From positions 1 to 17,803 of the forward strand of contig LT649624.1 in the NCBI GenBank assembly GCA_900128395.1: DNA of 17,803 bases, given 5' to 3'. This document shows, one piece after another, positions 1 through 9,026 of the stretch (the stretch's first letter is position 1; each line of letters begins with the position of its first letter). The position numbers and the translations under genes are program-made. The notes beneath the pieces were generated by a model, which searched no databases, was not told the origin of the DNA, and worked only from the letters and a program-made list of their open reading frames with translations. This DNA comes from Stramenopiles sp. TOSAG23-2 (lineage: Eukaryota > Sar).

Positions 1-2
1 CA

Positions 3-2045
3 TGCGAAGATACACTGAGTGAGGTAGATCAAAGAAATATTTTCAACAAATGGAAATATTTGCAACATGTTGATTTAGGAAGAAATAATTTAGAATATTT
101 GCCGAAACAAATGTTTAAACAGAATAAATTGATTATGTCTTTAATATTATATGAAAATATGTTAAGGCACGTGCCAGATGGATTACATCATGTATTGTTA
201 CGGGAACTATGGTTAAATGGAAATCGCATTTCAACGGTCGATTTTGGCTCCGATTCGTATACTCCAATGTTAGAAACGTTGCATTTACATGATAACTCCA
301 TTGAAACAATTGTCTTCATGCCAAATGCACCATTTTTGAAACATATTGATCTATCATTTAACAATATTGAAGATTTTAACAATGGATTAGACGTACAAGT
401 ATTGAAAAAATATAAAAATTCATTGGAAAGTTTACGTTTAAATGATAATCCAATATGCGAATTGCCAAATTATCGTTCTGATATTATTAACAGTTTGCCA
501 CATCTAATAGAATTAGATGGAACGCCTGTGACATTAGAAGAAAGGGTATTGGCATCCAAAAATCATCCTAATTATGTAAATGGGGATCAAGTTGAATCGT
601 GGAATAAGATGGATGCATTGTATGATGGTATTGGGCCATTCAATGTTTCTAAATATAATACTATTAATTGGAATCATACATTATTAGATACAACAAATTT
701 GCATAATAATGAACGAAATGCTTTATGGAAATCTCAAAGATTTGAACAAATGTGTATAAATCAACGCCAGGAACGCAATGAATTACTACGGAAAAACAAA
801 TCAGAGCTGATGGCTGCATCGGCATCGAATAAAGTACATTTATCAAATTATCATGATAAATGTGTCCGAGAATTATGTTTAAAACATTTTAAAGAGCATG
901 AATTATTTGATAACAATACTCCATTAATCGCTTTCAAAAAACAATATGATATGGAAGAAAATCACGAAGCGGAAGAAGAAACAGTTATAAGGGAGGCAAA
1001 AGAAGTTGTAGAAAAGCCAAAACAAACTTCACGACCAAAAACAGCTTCAACTATTGCAGCTGTTAAATTTCAAGCATTATATCGTGGTTACGCCGTTCGT
1101 ATTAAAATTAACGACGATGTGAAGGAAGAGGAGGAGGAGGAGGAGGAAGACGACAAGAATATTGTATGCAATGATGAGGAGGATGATGAATTTAAAGAGA
1201 TTGATGTAGACGATTTCTTAGATTTAGATTTTGATAAAGATATCGATGTAAATGAATTTGACTTTATGAAAAATCTTTCAACAACACCACAAAGTGATAC
1301 AGCGCACTCGGTACGAACAGGTGGGTTTATGCATAGTGTTGTGGATGATGACGAGGACGATGATGACACTTACGATAGTAATATGATGCGTAATGATGTG
1401 AATGGCGACGCCGAGGAGGAGGAGGAACAAGAGGAGGATGATGATGAAGATGAAGATGATGATATTCGTTCCGTACAATCTCAACCTGCGCCAACAACGA
1501 TTCCAAATTCAGCACGTGATGCATTTATACAGAAAGAAGTTGAAAAGGTTGCTGATGATTGGGGATTTACAGATCGCCAAGTTGCGCAAGCAATGTTAAA
1601 TAGAAAAATGCGCTTTAACCGTGCAAAGTCTAAGAAAATGAAACAAAAAAGGTTGGAAGATCCTGATTATAAATATCAATTGTTAATGAAGCGTGTAAAA
1701 GCAAACCGTTCATCAACGACGGGGATAATGAGTGGTGGAAGTGAACGAAAGGCGCCAAGACGCAGTCGCAGTAGTGGTGGTGGCAGTCGCAGCAAACCGA
1801 TGGGAAAGCCAGTGAAAAGCCAAGTTGGAAAAGATCGTTTAAATATGCGTCGTAAAAATCGACGTAAAATGCCTGCATGGAAACCTACATTTGGGGAAGA
1901 AGACCAAGGCGGTAGAGCCGTACCAGCACCACCACCAAATACAAAAATGCGTTTAAACAATTGGACAAACAGCAACAATGATTCTGGTGATAATAATAAT
2001 ACTAAAAATAGTCGTAGTAGAAGTATGTTTCCACCGTTAAAATAG
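3..2045 (+). CDS. Leucine-rich-repeat / IQ-motif protein, 5' partial
   Basis: The frame is open from base 3 to the TAG at 2043-2045, so the true start lies left of the window; about 680 residues are visible. The first ~150 residues are leucine-rich repeats (spaced motifs such as LQHVDLGRNNLEYLP, LRELWLNGNRIS, LETLHLHDNSI, LKHIDLSFNNI, LESLRLNDNPI). An LRR cap follows (LPHLIELDGTPVTLEER), as in SDS22-like and ciliary LRR proteins. An IQ calmodulin-binding motif (AAVKFQALYRGYAVRIK) sits near bases 1056-1110. The middle is very acidic, built on GAG/GAT/GAC microsatellite-like codons, and the C-terminus is strongly basic (RRSRSSGGGSRSK, RRKNRRKMP). LRR plus IQ resembles LRRIQ1-type axonemal or centrosomal proteins. 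Domain calls come from visible motifs. The ciliary role is inference from the family. Confidence 0.85.
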   Translation, partial: CEDTLSEVDQRNIFNKWKYLQHVDLGRNNLEYLPKQMFKQNKLIMSLILYENMLRHVPDGLHHVLLRELWLNGNRISTVDFGSDSYTPMLETLHLHDNSIETIVFMPNAPFLKHIDLSFNNIEDFNNGLDVQVLKKYKNSLESLRLNDNPICELPNYRSDIINSLPHLIELDGTPVTLEERVLASKNHPNYVNGDQVESWNKMDALYDGIGPFNVSKYNTINWNHTLLDTTNLHNNERNALWKSQRFEQMCINQRQERNELLRKNKSELMAASASNKVHLSNYHDKCVRELCLKHFKEHELFDNNTPLIAFKKQYDMEENHEAEEETVIREAKEVVEKPKQTSRPKTASTIAAVKFQALYRGYAVRIKINDDVKEEEEEEEEDDKNIVCNDEEDDEFKEIDVDDFLDLDFDKDIDVNEFDFMKNLSTTPQSDTAHSVRTGGFMHSVVDDDEDDDDTYDSNMMRNDVNGDAEEEEEQEEDDDEDEDDDIRSVQSQPAPTTIPNSARDAFIQKEVEKVADDWGFTDRQVAQAMLNRKMRFNRAKSKKMKQKRLEDPDYKYQLLMKRVKANRSSTTGIMSGGSERKAPRRSRSSGGGSRSKPMGKPVKSQVGKDRLNMRRKNRRKMPAWKPTFGEEDQGGRAVPAPPPNTKMRLNNWTNSNNDSGDNNNTKNSRSRSMFPPLK

Positions 2046-2460
2046 GTGTGGGTTTCGTAATATTAAGATAGTATATTCTTGACGAAGTAGAAAGTACGAA
2101 GTAGAAAAATTTAATAAAAAAAGAGAAAGGTGTGAAGTGTAAAGAGGGTGCGTGTTGTTTAAAAAAAGATCTGATGTGTGTGAATATGTGAATATGGTGT
2201 GAATATGGTGTGATGTGTGATGTGTGATTTTTGGTGATTTTTGCTTTTTTTGTGGGGGTTAAAAATGTTATGTGATATTATAAAATTTTTCATTTCTCCA
2301 TTTTCTCTCTCGGTTTTTAAAAAAACTGACGAATACCAAAACTCGTCGTACTCTTCGTAAAACTTTTGACGCCTTCACTGGGGCCCTCTGCCCTTATATT
2401 ACTCTAAACTCCCTCTCTACCTCACACCTCACACCCCCCTGTCACCTGTCGGTCACTATT
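2046..2460. other. Convergent intergenic region
   Basis: This AT-rich spacer lies between two convergent genes. It holds a GTGTGA/GAATATG-type simple repeat around 2174-2227 and a pyrimidine-rich stretch near 2290-2450. It probably contains the 3' UTRs of both flanking genes. No credible coding segment is seen. Confidence 0.6.
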
Positions 2461-2944
2461 TTATTTTTTATTACGTAGTCTACGAAGCATTTCCTGCTCT
2501 CGGTCTACTTTATTAGCTAGATCTTGCGCTTTTTTTTTCTCCCTATACGCTGCTCGTGCAGTCCCTCCTAAAACTCCTCGTCTTATTGGATCTTTTTGTT
2601 CCAGTAAATGATTGAATCCATCTGGTGATGCATATGCGTAGAATGTGAAGAGGGGCCTCCAAGGCCTTTCTGCCATAGTTGTTAATATTTGATAACGATG
2701 GGGACGATCAGCAACTTGCACATAAAATTTAGTCGTTCCTCTAACAGGGACATCCCTGGTGTGTGGATTGTATTGATAGATAGGTGGTTTTATTGTTAGT
2801 TTGTTTTTTTTCGTTTGTTTTCATTTCATTTCATAGGTAGATAGAAATGGATTGGTAGATACACATACCAACAATAAAAGTGGTAAATTTCATTCCATAT
2901 AATCGTCTTCTCTTCTTCCTCGTCAACAACATTTGATTTATGAG
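2461..2944 (-). CDS. Small spliced hypothetical protein (first exon unresolved)
   Basis: The last exon runs from 2755 down to the TAA at 2461-2463. Its product has a balanced, folded-looking composition (DVPVRGTTKFYVQVADRP, WRPLFTFYAYASPDGFNHLL, ending in a basic helix EQEMLRRLRNKK). The frame has no ATG before a TGA at 2821-2823. The only AG between that stop and the conserved-looking part is at 2756-2757, preceded by AACTAAC (rc of 2795-2801), with a GTATGT donor at 2868. Splicing there joins in frame to an upstream segment, 2869-2944, reading NVVDEEEEKTIIWNEIYHFY, which also lacks an ATG, so another exon is expected. An alternative starts at the ATG near 2930 and uses a weaker GTGTAT donor. 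I do not recognise the family. Confidence 0.6.
2756..2868 (-). other. Intron in the 2461-2944 gene
   Basis: This is a 113-nt intron on the minus strand with donor GTATGT, branch AACTAAC and acceptor ACACCAG. Its donor and branch match the other introns here. It removes the in-frame TGA at 2821-2823 and joins the codon TG+G. Confidence 0.6.
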
Positions 2945-3462
2945 CTTGTGGTAGTCAGAACATCATGAACACTGGTAATAATAAAAACAATATGGATAGT
3001 ATAATCTTCAATCAAGTTATCGATTTTATAAATCCTGGCATAACAACATTGGTGTCTACTATCATTATTGGTGATTATATATCAATTGATGATGGGTTTG
3101 AATTAATTCAATACAGGGTTGGGTATATATTGAATATACATGGTGGTATCTATTTGAACAATATATTGTTTTTGTCAGAACACACAACACTCAGATTATG
3201 TGTTGGTAATAATGCTGTGCCCATGTAATTCAAGCCAGCAAGCCAATTCCCAACATTGGCAGTATTAATAGTGCTATAGTGTGTGTTTGGACCAATAATA
3301 ATCGACACCGATCTTCCGTTATTTATTTATTATTTATTTGTAATTATTTGTAATATCCCGTTAATAGTCGGTAACATAAATGGATACCAGTTCCATCCCA
3401 AGATCAACAATCGAATTATATATACACCTCACACCCCTTTTCCAACCTTTCATCATCCAACC
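2945..3462. other. Divergent upstream region
   Basis: This lies between the minus-strand hypothetical and the plus-strand glycosyltransferase gene. An 87-codon ATG-initiated frame (2965-3228 +) has no recognisable domain. Its codon use is less like the neighbours, which favour TTA, AAA and CGT. It may be chance, a small gene, or sequence holding the first exon of the minus-strand gene. The rest is AT-rich 5' UTR or promoter sequence. Confidence 0.4.
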
Positions 3463-6293
3463 ATGAAAAAATACATGAACATTTTCGTGTTTGTTTTTTA
3501 TTTTTTCTATTTTCTCAATATCATCAACAAGGTAAAATGTCAAGATTATTTTATCAATAATTTTGAAGATATTGAAATTGAAAATGATGGTTGGAGCAAA
3601 TATATTATCGATAATAATAATAATAAAGTATCAATATCGCCACATGGACGTATATCGTGGATTGAAGATCGGGCAAAAGCACGTGCATTGGCAAGAGAAG
3701 GTAATTTTTATCTTGCTAAATCGCAATATATGTACACATTGAGGAAATATCGTTCTTTACGAGAAAGGTCGGTTCACGATATGCATATAGAGCTTGGGCA
3801 ACTATTAGTAATTATTGGTGAACCTGAACAAGCATTAATATCCTTTCAAGAAGCATTATCCTTTCAACCTGAATCTCATATGGCACATTATCATTTAGGA
3901 ATGTTAGCTACGCGTGTTGGTTCATTTCATGATGCAATAAAACATTATAAAAATGCATTATTTTACGACAGTAAACATTGCCAAACATTGCATAATTTAG
4001 GTAGTTTATTATTTTTATCATTACATTTTGAAGAAGCGGAATATTATTTTTTAAATGCACTTGATAAAAATGCATGTGTGACGGCCAAGACGACAGAAGA
4101 GGAAACGGATGTCTCACTAGAAATATTGACACGTAAATTATTGGATCATTTTTTAGGAGCGTTTGTTGCACAGATACAAAATTTAAGCCCTGAAACGAAT
4201 GGTCTTTTGGAACGATATTATCGTCAATTATCAGAGAAGGATAAAAATTTAGTAACAGCAAATATTTTAATACATTGTGGGGAAGCAATGTATCGGCAAG
4301 GATTGGCGGAGGAAAGTGTAAATATGTGGCAAAGTGCATTGGATATCCAAAACGTAGATGCAAGTGGTTTGCAATTACAAGTTGCAATCGCCGTTCCATT
4401 GTATTTGATGTCTAGTACTGATAGTATTGATATTTATGATGAAACCATGGATCGTTTAAATAAATTATTAGATTCAAGCAAATCTATTCGTATACCATAT
4501 CCAGAAATACGTTGTCGTATTAGTACAGTATTGACTTCATTGGAATTTCATTTATCAAATAATAAAAACAATGTAAATCAATACAATGAAATTGCACAAA
4601 AGATTGTAAAATTAATTCGACGCACAACGCCAAGTATGAATTTCATATCTGAACATTTAATTAATTGGCATACTAAGAAAGAAAGAAGAAGACGGATAAA
4701 AACAAATTTATATGTAAAATCATTGAAACAGAAAAATAATGCGGTAGTAAACCTACCAATACCAAAAACAAAAATTGGTTTTGTATCTGGTCGTTTTTAC
4801 TCTGATTCAACAGAATTAAGAATGATATATCGTTTCATCACAGAAACATCTTTTCAATATGGAAATAAATTTTCAAACGACGCGATATTAAAAAAATATC
4901 ACACTACTTTAATTGTATCTGGATACAATAAGAAATACGAAACGGATCAAGCACATATGGAATTAAGACAAGCAGTTGATCGAGTCCTTTTTTTAAGTCC
5001 AAATGTTACAAATGCAAGAGAAACATTGAATAATTATGCACTTGATATTTTAATATTTATCGCACCAACCAAAGACGATCAAATTTATTGGTTATCATAT
5101 GGTCGATATGCACCAGTACAAATTATATATGGTGCAGGTGGTGGTACAACCGGTTTATGTAATAGTATAGATTACTTTTTTGTTAGTGATAAAATGGCAA
5201 ATCAAGATATATATGAAAGTTATAGTGAGCAAATTATTCGTAAGTAGGATTTATAATATACCTATATATATAAATGTATATACACAAATGCAACTAACAA
5301 AATATATATATATATAAAGGTCTACGTGGTCAAAGCATGTCAGTGCCACCAATGTTAGAAAAATCATTACCATTATCTGCAACACCTGGAAATGTGAAAA
5401 AATACAAATATTTAAATGGTGCATTGTTTTTATTTGAAGCGAAAACGTATTATTTAATACCACATGATGTCATGGCAATTTTACATCCAACATTTGATCA
5501 TGTTATACATACTATATTGGAAACTAATTCTCGTGCTGAAATTTTATTTGCAGCACCAAAAGGATTAAATATTGCATATGAGCGTTTAACATCAAGGATA
5601 CGGAAAGGATTGAAAACAAAAAGTAGCAAAGCACGATTACGTTTTTTACCGGCATTAACTCGTACTGAGTTTTTGTCGTTAGTTGCGAGTGTGGATATTG
5701 TATTAGATCCATTTCCAGGTAGTGGCACAGGCCATGTATATCTTTCATCATTGGAATCATTGAAAATTGGAACACCTGTTTTAACATTAGATATGTTGGG
5801 GAATAATGATTATGCACCAACACATAATGCAGTTGCTTCAATGTTGCGAAGTATCGATAGGTGGAGTATTGCAATGAAAAAGATTGGGATTGAGAATGAT
5901 AATAAAGAAGATGGTGATGAGTATCATTATTATGACGAGGAGGAGGGTATTGCAGGGACAGCATTTATTGCAAATGATGTAACAGAATATATCAATTTAG
6001 CATTAAATTTTTCAAAAACATATGCCAATGCAGAGAAGAAAGCAAAGGTAAAAAAATATTTTAGGGCTGGAAGTCATATTTTTTATGATGACATGGCGTT
6101 GTTAAATGATTTCAACAAAGCTATTTTTAAGCTGGCAAATATGGCGATTGATCCTGATGCCATCACCGCTACTACTACTACTAGTAGTAGTAGTATAAGC
6201 TTACCAGAAGAACGAATGGCATATTTCTATTATAAAGAACATGGCCATACAATACCAAAACAGAAAAGAAAACATCGTAAAAGGAAGAAGTGA
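3463..6293 (+). CDS. Signal-peptide TPR protein with OGT/SPINDLY-like (GT41-like) glycosyltransferase domain
   Basis: Exon 1 is 3463-5239 and exon 2 is 5320-6293, giving 916 residues. The start at 3463 (AACC before ATG) is preferred because it opens a classic signal peptide: MKKY, a hydrophobic core FVFVFYFFYFL, then a likely cleavage after VKC near residue 26. TPR-like repeats cover about 106-206 and perhaps 285-320. From about residue 437 the C-terminal half follows the O-GlcNAc-transferase plan: IGFVSGRF, then DILIFIAPTKDDQIYWLSYGRYAPVQIIYGA, then SIDYFFVSD and YSEQIIRLRG across the splice. It ends with VDIVLDPFPGSGTGH and ESLKIGTPVLTL near 718-748, the UDP-sugar-binding part of GT41. The family is normally nucleocytosolic, so a secretory leader is odd. 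The tail is Lys/Arg-rich. Donor sugar and acceptor cannot be inferred. Confidence 0.85.
5240..5319 (+). other. Intron in the GT41-like gene
   Basis: This 80-nt intron has donor GTAAGT, branch AACTAAC (CTAAC at 5294-5298), an AT-rich tract and acceptor TAAAG. It joins C+GT as an Arg codon and continues the conserved YSEQIIRLRGQS block. Unspliced transcript would meet a TAG at 5245-5247. Confidence 0.92.
6171..6194. repeat. 24-bp perfect trinucleotide palindrome in coding sequence
   Basis: Four ACT units are followed directly by four AGT units, giving a self-complementary 24-bp tract. It encodes a Thr run then a Ser run near the C-terminus of the GT41-like protein, outside its conserved domain. 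Confidence 0.9.
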
Positions 6294-6722
6294 GAAGTGT
6301 GAGAGAAAGGTAATTGAATTAATTCGAGAGTACATTTCGAGTATTCGAATCTTGAGTATTTGATCAAAGAGTTATAAAGAAAGTGAGAGAAAGGCATTAA
6401 ATTGGGAAACAAAGTAAAAATTATATTTTCTGCATTACTATTAAGTTTTTATTTTCTAGAGATTTTCATTTTCCCCTTCATATTTTTGATTTTTCATCGC
6501 CTTCCAGCCTTCTTTTTTTACACCTTTTTCCATCAACAAACTCATTAAATTCATTAAATAAACGTTAGAAAATCTAATAGAAAGCGACATAATTAAATTA
6601 ACAATATATATATATATATACATATAAAACAATATGGAGAGAAAGAATAAAAAACAAATACATATTTTTAGATAAGATATTTTAACACATTGTTATATAT
6701 AGACGAATATAGCAAATTAACC
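6294..6722. other. Intergenic region
   Basis: This spacer holds the 3' UTR of the GT41-like gene and the 5' region of the ankyrin gene. It contains an ATTCGAG/GAGTATT short-repeat patch near 6320-6360 and a TA-dinucleotide tract at about 6605-6625. No coding signal is seen. Confidence 0.6.
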
Positions 6723-7508
6723 ATGTACGACATATCAAATACAAAGTACATGTTACGTCGTGTACGTTTATGGAATGCGGCGATGAATGGCGATGTGAAT
6801 GAATTTTTATATCAAATTAATCGTTTTCAACGTGAATCAAATGTCTCTACATCATTAAAAGAATATATAAACAGTAGGAACGAAGCAAATGGACATAATG
6901 CATTGACTTCCGCATGTATTGGTGGACATCTATCCATTATTAAATATTTAATATATTATGGTGCTAATATATATTATCAAGACAAGCGAAAGATGACACC
7001 ATTACATCATTTGGCCATCCATGGACATGGTTCTTGCATTAAATTTATATTGTTAATATGCAACGGTAAAGAAAAACAAAAAGAATTAATCAATGTGAAA
7101 GATTTTAGAGGATTAACCGCGTTGGATTTAGCAGAAGTTGCACAACGCGATTGGATATATGCAAGAGAACGCGTTGATAAAATAGGTAGTTTTTTAAACA
7201 TGACGAAAAGTACAATGAATCAACGATTAATAGCGAATGAAGTAGAATTAGATAATAGATTCATTCATACAATAAGTTTATTAACGAAACCACCAACAAC
7301 AATGAGAAATGCAATATTGAATTCCATATCCATTGTAGAAGAAGAAAATGGCGAAACAGGAAAAAGGAACAAAAAAGGAGAGAAGAAGAACCAAACGAAA
7401 CGTTTAAATCATTTAAATTCATCATTTATGGCAAATCATAAAATTATTCAATTAGTGTTGCCCAATAAAGAGCATCAAAGAATGTTGCAAAATGCATGTA
7501 GACAGTAA
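6723..7508 (+). CDS. Ankyrin-repeat protein
   Basis: The ATG at 6723 has the same AACC context as the GT41-like gene. Upstream in the frame there are only non-ATG codons. As an independent gene the product is 261 residues. Ankyrin repeats are visible: a degenerate one at about 15-34 (RLWNAAMNGDVNEFL), then NGHNALTSACIGGHLSIIKY at about 57-76, KMTPLHHLAIHGHGSCIKFI at about 90-109, and a partial RGLTALDLAEVA at about 129-140. The C-terminal half is helical and charged (ETGKRNKKGEKKNQTKR). The repeats suggest a protein-protein scaffold, but the partner is unknown. The stop is TAA at 7506-7508. A GTAAAT inside the last codons could be a splice donor joining the ORF at 7546, so this may be only the first exon of a larger gene. 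Confidence 0.8.
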   Translation: MYDISNTKYMLRRVRLWNAAMNGDVNEFLYQINRFQRESNVSTSLKEYINSRNEANGHNALTSACIGGHLSIIKYLIYYGANIYYQDKRKMTPLHHLAIHGHGSCIKFILLICNGKEKQKELINVKDFRGLTALDLAEVAQRDWIYARERVDKIGSFLNMTKSTMNQRLIANEVELDNRFIHTISLLTKPPTTMRNAILNSISIVEEENGETGKRNKKGEKKNQTKRLNHLNSSFMANHKIIQLVLPNKEHQRMLQNACRQ

Positions 7509-7525
7509 ATAGCAAAGTCAACACC

Positions 7526-8086
7526 GTGAGTCAATCAACATCTAGAACAAGTATATTTGCACGTATTATGAATCGTGTTAAATTATCCTTTGATGAGAAA
7601 AAAGTAGAAGAAGAACGAGATATATCACCATATGCAAGTTATATGCATTTAAGCCATGCACCATATGCAAATAGTATACCAATTATAGAAAAGAAGGTAG
7701 CAAAAGTAAAATTATTAACAAAAGATCAAAAAAGGTTAAAAAAGGAGATGATGGCACTTGGAAATATGGGTGGAGATGATGATACCGCTTTGGAAAAAGC
7801 AGAACGTATTTCAAAAGCACAACAAAAAACAAGAGAAGAAAATACATTAAAAGCAAAACAAGAAGCGGAACGGCAAGAAAAGCAAGCAGCAAAATTAAAG
7901 AAACGCGAACAAAGAGAAATGAAGAAGAAGGAACTGATAAAGAAAAAAAAAGCAAAGTTACGAAAAGAAAAGATGAAAGAAGCGTTGAAATTAGAAAATA
8001 AACGTAAACGAAATGCATTGAAATTGAAAAAATCCCAACAACGAGCAATTCGATCAGGTGGCAAAAGTAATAGAAAAAGGAGGTGA
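7526..8086 (+). CDS. Lys/Glu-rich coiled-coil ORF (separate gene or 3' exon of the ankyrin gene)
   Basis: The frame ends at TGA 8084-8086. Its first ATG is at 7568, only 60 bp after the ankyrin stop, which is very close for an independent eukaryotic gene. The product begins MNRVKLSFDEKKVEEERDIS. From about base 7690 it is a continuous charged helix (KTREENTLKAKQEAERQEK, KKREQREMKKKELIKKKKAK) and ends in a basic, nuclear-signal-like tail (RSGGKSNRKRR). Removing 7505-7545 would join it in frame to the ankyrin ORF, making 440 residues. That segment has GT and AG ends but no AACTAAC branch. The low-complexity helix gives no family assignment, but strong lysine-codon bias on one strand supports translation. 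Confidence 0.65.
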   Translation: MSQSTSRTSIFARIMNRVKLSFDEKKVEEERDISPYASYMHLSHAPYANSIPIIEKKVAKVKLLTKDQKRLKKEMMALGNMGGDDDTALEKAERISKAQQKTREENTLKAKQEAERQEKQAAKLKKREQREMKKKELIKKKKAKLRKEKMKEALKLENKRKRNALKLKKSQQRAIRSGGKSNRKRR

Positions 8087-8291
8087 AGATTCTCTTTATT
8101 GTTCGTACGTTAAAATAATTTTATAGTTTATAGTGCGCGTGTGTGTAGTGTGTAGTAAAACTAAACGGTCTAGAGTGTCTATAGTCTATAGAGATATAAA
8201 AAAGTTTAAATCTATACGCGGATAAGTCGTCCTGGAAGTTGGAAGTCGGAACACACACGACGAAAACAAAAAAACTCAAAAAACAGCGTAA

Positions 8292-8481
8292 AACCCTACA
8301 ATATAACTCTGAAATTCGCAATGTCGCAATGCTGTGTAATGCTATTAACCCTACAATATAACTCTGAAATTCGCAATGTCGCAATGCTGTGTAATGCTAT
8401 TATATTTTACAAACAAAAAAGTGTAAAACCCTACAATATAACTCTGAAATTCGCAATGTCGCAATGCTGTGTAATGCTATT
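8292..8481 (+). repeat. 55-bp tandem repeat, 3 copies
   Basis: Copies lie at 8292-8346, 8347-8401 and 8427-8481, each beginning AACCCTACAATATAACTCTG and ending TGTGTAATGCTATT. They look identical by eye. Copies 1 and 2 abut. Copy 3 follows a 25-bp spacer, and copies 1 and 3 share a similar A-rich left flank, suggesting duplication of a larger unit. Confidence 0.95.
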
Positions 8482-8483
8482 AT

Positions 8484-8928
8484 ATTTTAGCAGGTACATA
8501 CCATTACATCCCACATTAACATTTTTTCAGCGAGGGAAAAATTCAGTTATTAGTAAAAAAAGAAAAAATAATTCAATAGTGTATAGTGTTATTTTTTATG
8601 AAATTTCAAAAAATATATATATATATCGTCGACTACCTTCATCAACATCTTTGTCTATACCATCAATATCCAAGTGAAACAAGAATACAATCAATTTTCT
8701 TGTCATTTTAGCAGGTACATACCATTACATCCCACATTAACATTTTTTCAGCGAGGGAAAAATTCAGTTATTAGTAAAAAAAGAAAAAAAGAAATTCAAT
8801 AGTGTATAGTGTTATTTTTTATGAAATTTCAAAAAATATATAGATATATATCGTCGACTACCTCCATCAACACCTTTGTCTATACCATCAATATCCAAGT
8901 GAAACAAGAATACAATCAATTTTCTTGT
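8484..8928 (+). repeat. ~221-bp tandem duplication, 2 copies
   Basis: Copy A is 8484-8703 and copy B is 8705-8928. Both start ATTTTAGCAGGTACATACC and end near CAATTTTCTTGT. They differ by a few substitutions (CTTCATCAACATC vs CTCCATCAACACC) and short indels in A-rich and TA tracts. The unit contains GTACAT...ATTTTTTCAG, resembling a tiny 37-nt intron. No coding function is evident. Confidence 0.95.
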
Positions 8929-9026
8929 TTTTTTTTTTCTCTCTCTCCCCCCTCCCCCTTCCATCTGTTTGAAAACATCGTTTGTTAGTAATATATATAT
9001 ACGACGATATATTATATTATAAAAAT

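Larger units (their letters stand above)
8087..9026. other. Non-coding region with nested tandem repeats
   Basis: This region holds the 3' flank of the coiled-coil ORF, three copies of a 55-bp unit (8292-8481), two copies of a ~221-bp unit (8484-8928), a polypyrimidine tract (8929-8966) and a TA tract just before the ATG at 9027. ORFs across the repeats are not credible: the 55-bp unit changes frame at each copy. Confidence 0.7.

Noticed and set aside
1088-1978. Several antisense ORFs rich in Ser, His, Leu or Phe across the LRR/IQ gene
   Set aside because: They are mirror images of the acidic GAG/GAT and basic codon runs of the plus-strand gene and have no domain features.
2965-3228. 87-codon plus-strand ORF
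   Set aside because: It has an ATG but no recognised domain, atypical codon use, and overlaps the likely upstream part of a minus-strand gene. Mentioned only within the gap entry.
3908-4399. 163-codon minus-strand ORF inside the GT41-like gene
   Set aside because: It is fully antisense to recognised TPR coding sequence. Its length is explained by the codon bias of the real gene.
5251-5463. CRISPR array, prophage, insertion sequence or bacterial operon features
   Set aside because: None was seen. Introns, signal peptides and domain architecture mark the window as eukaryotic.
8346-8356. TAACCCTA in the 55-bp repeats as a telomerase RNA template or telomeric array
   Set aside because: The match is only 8 nt, shorter than a usual template of about 1.5 repeats, and the rest of the unit is unrelated.
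8321-8677. 118-codon ORF over the tandem repeats
   Set aside because: The 55-bp unit shifts frame at each copy and no stable peptide repeat results, so this is non-coding repeat sequence.
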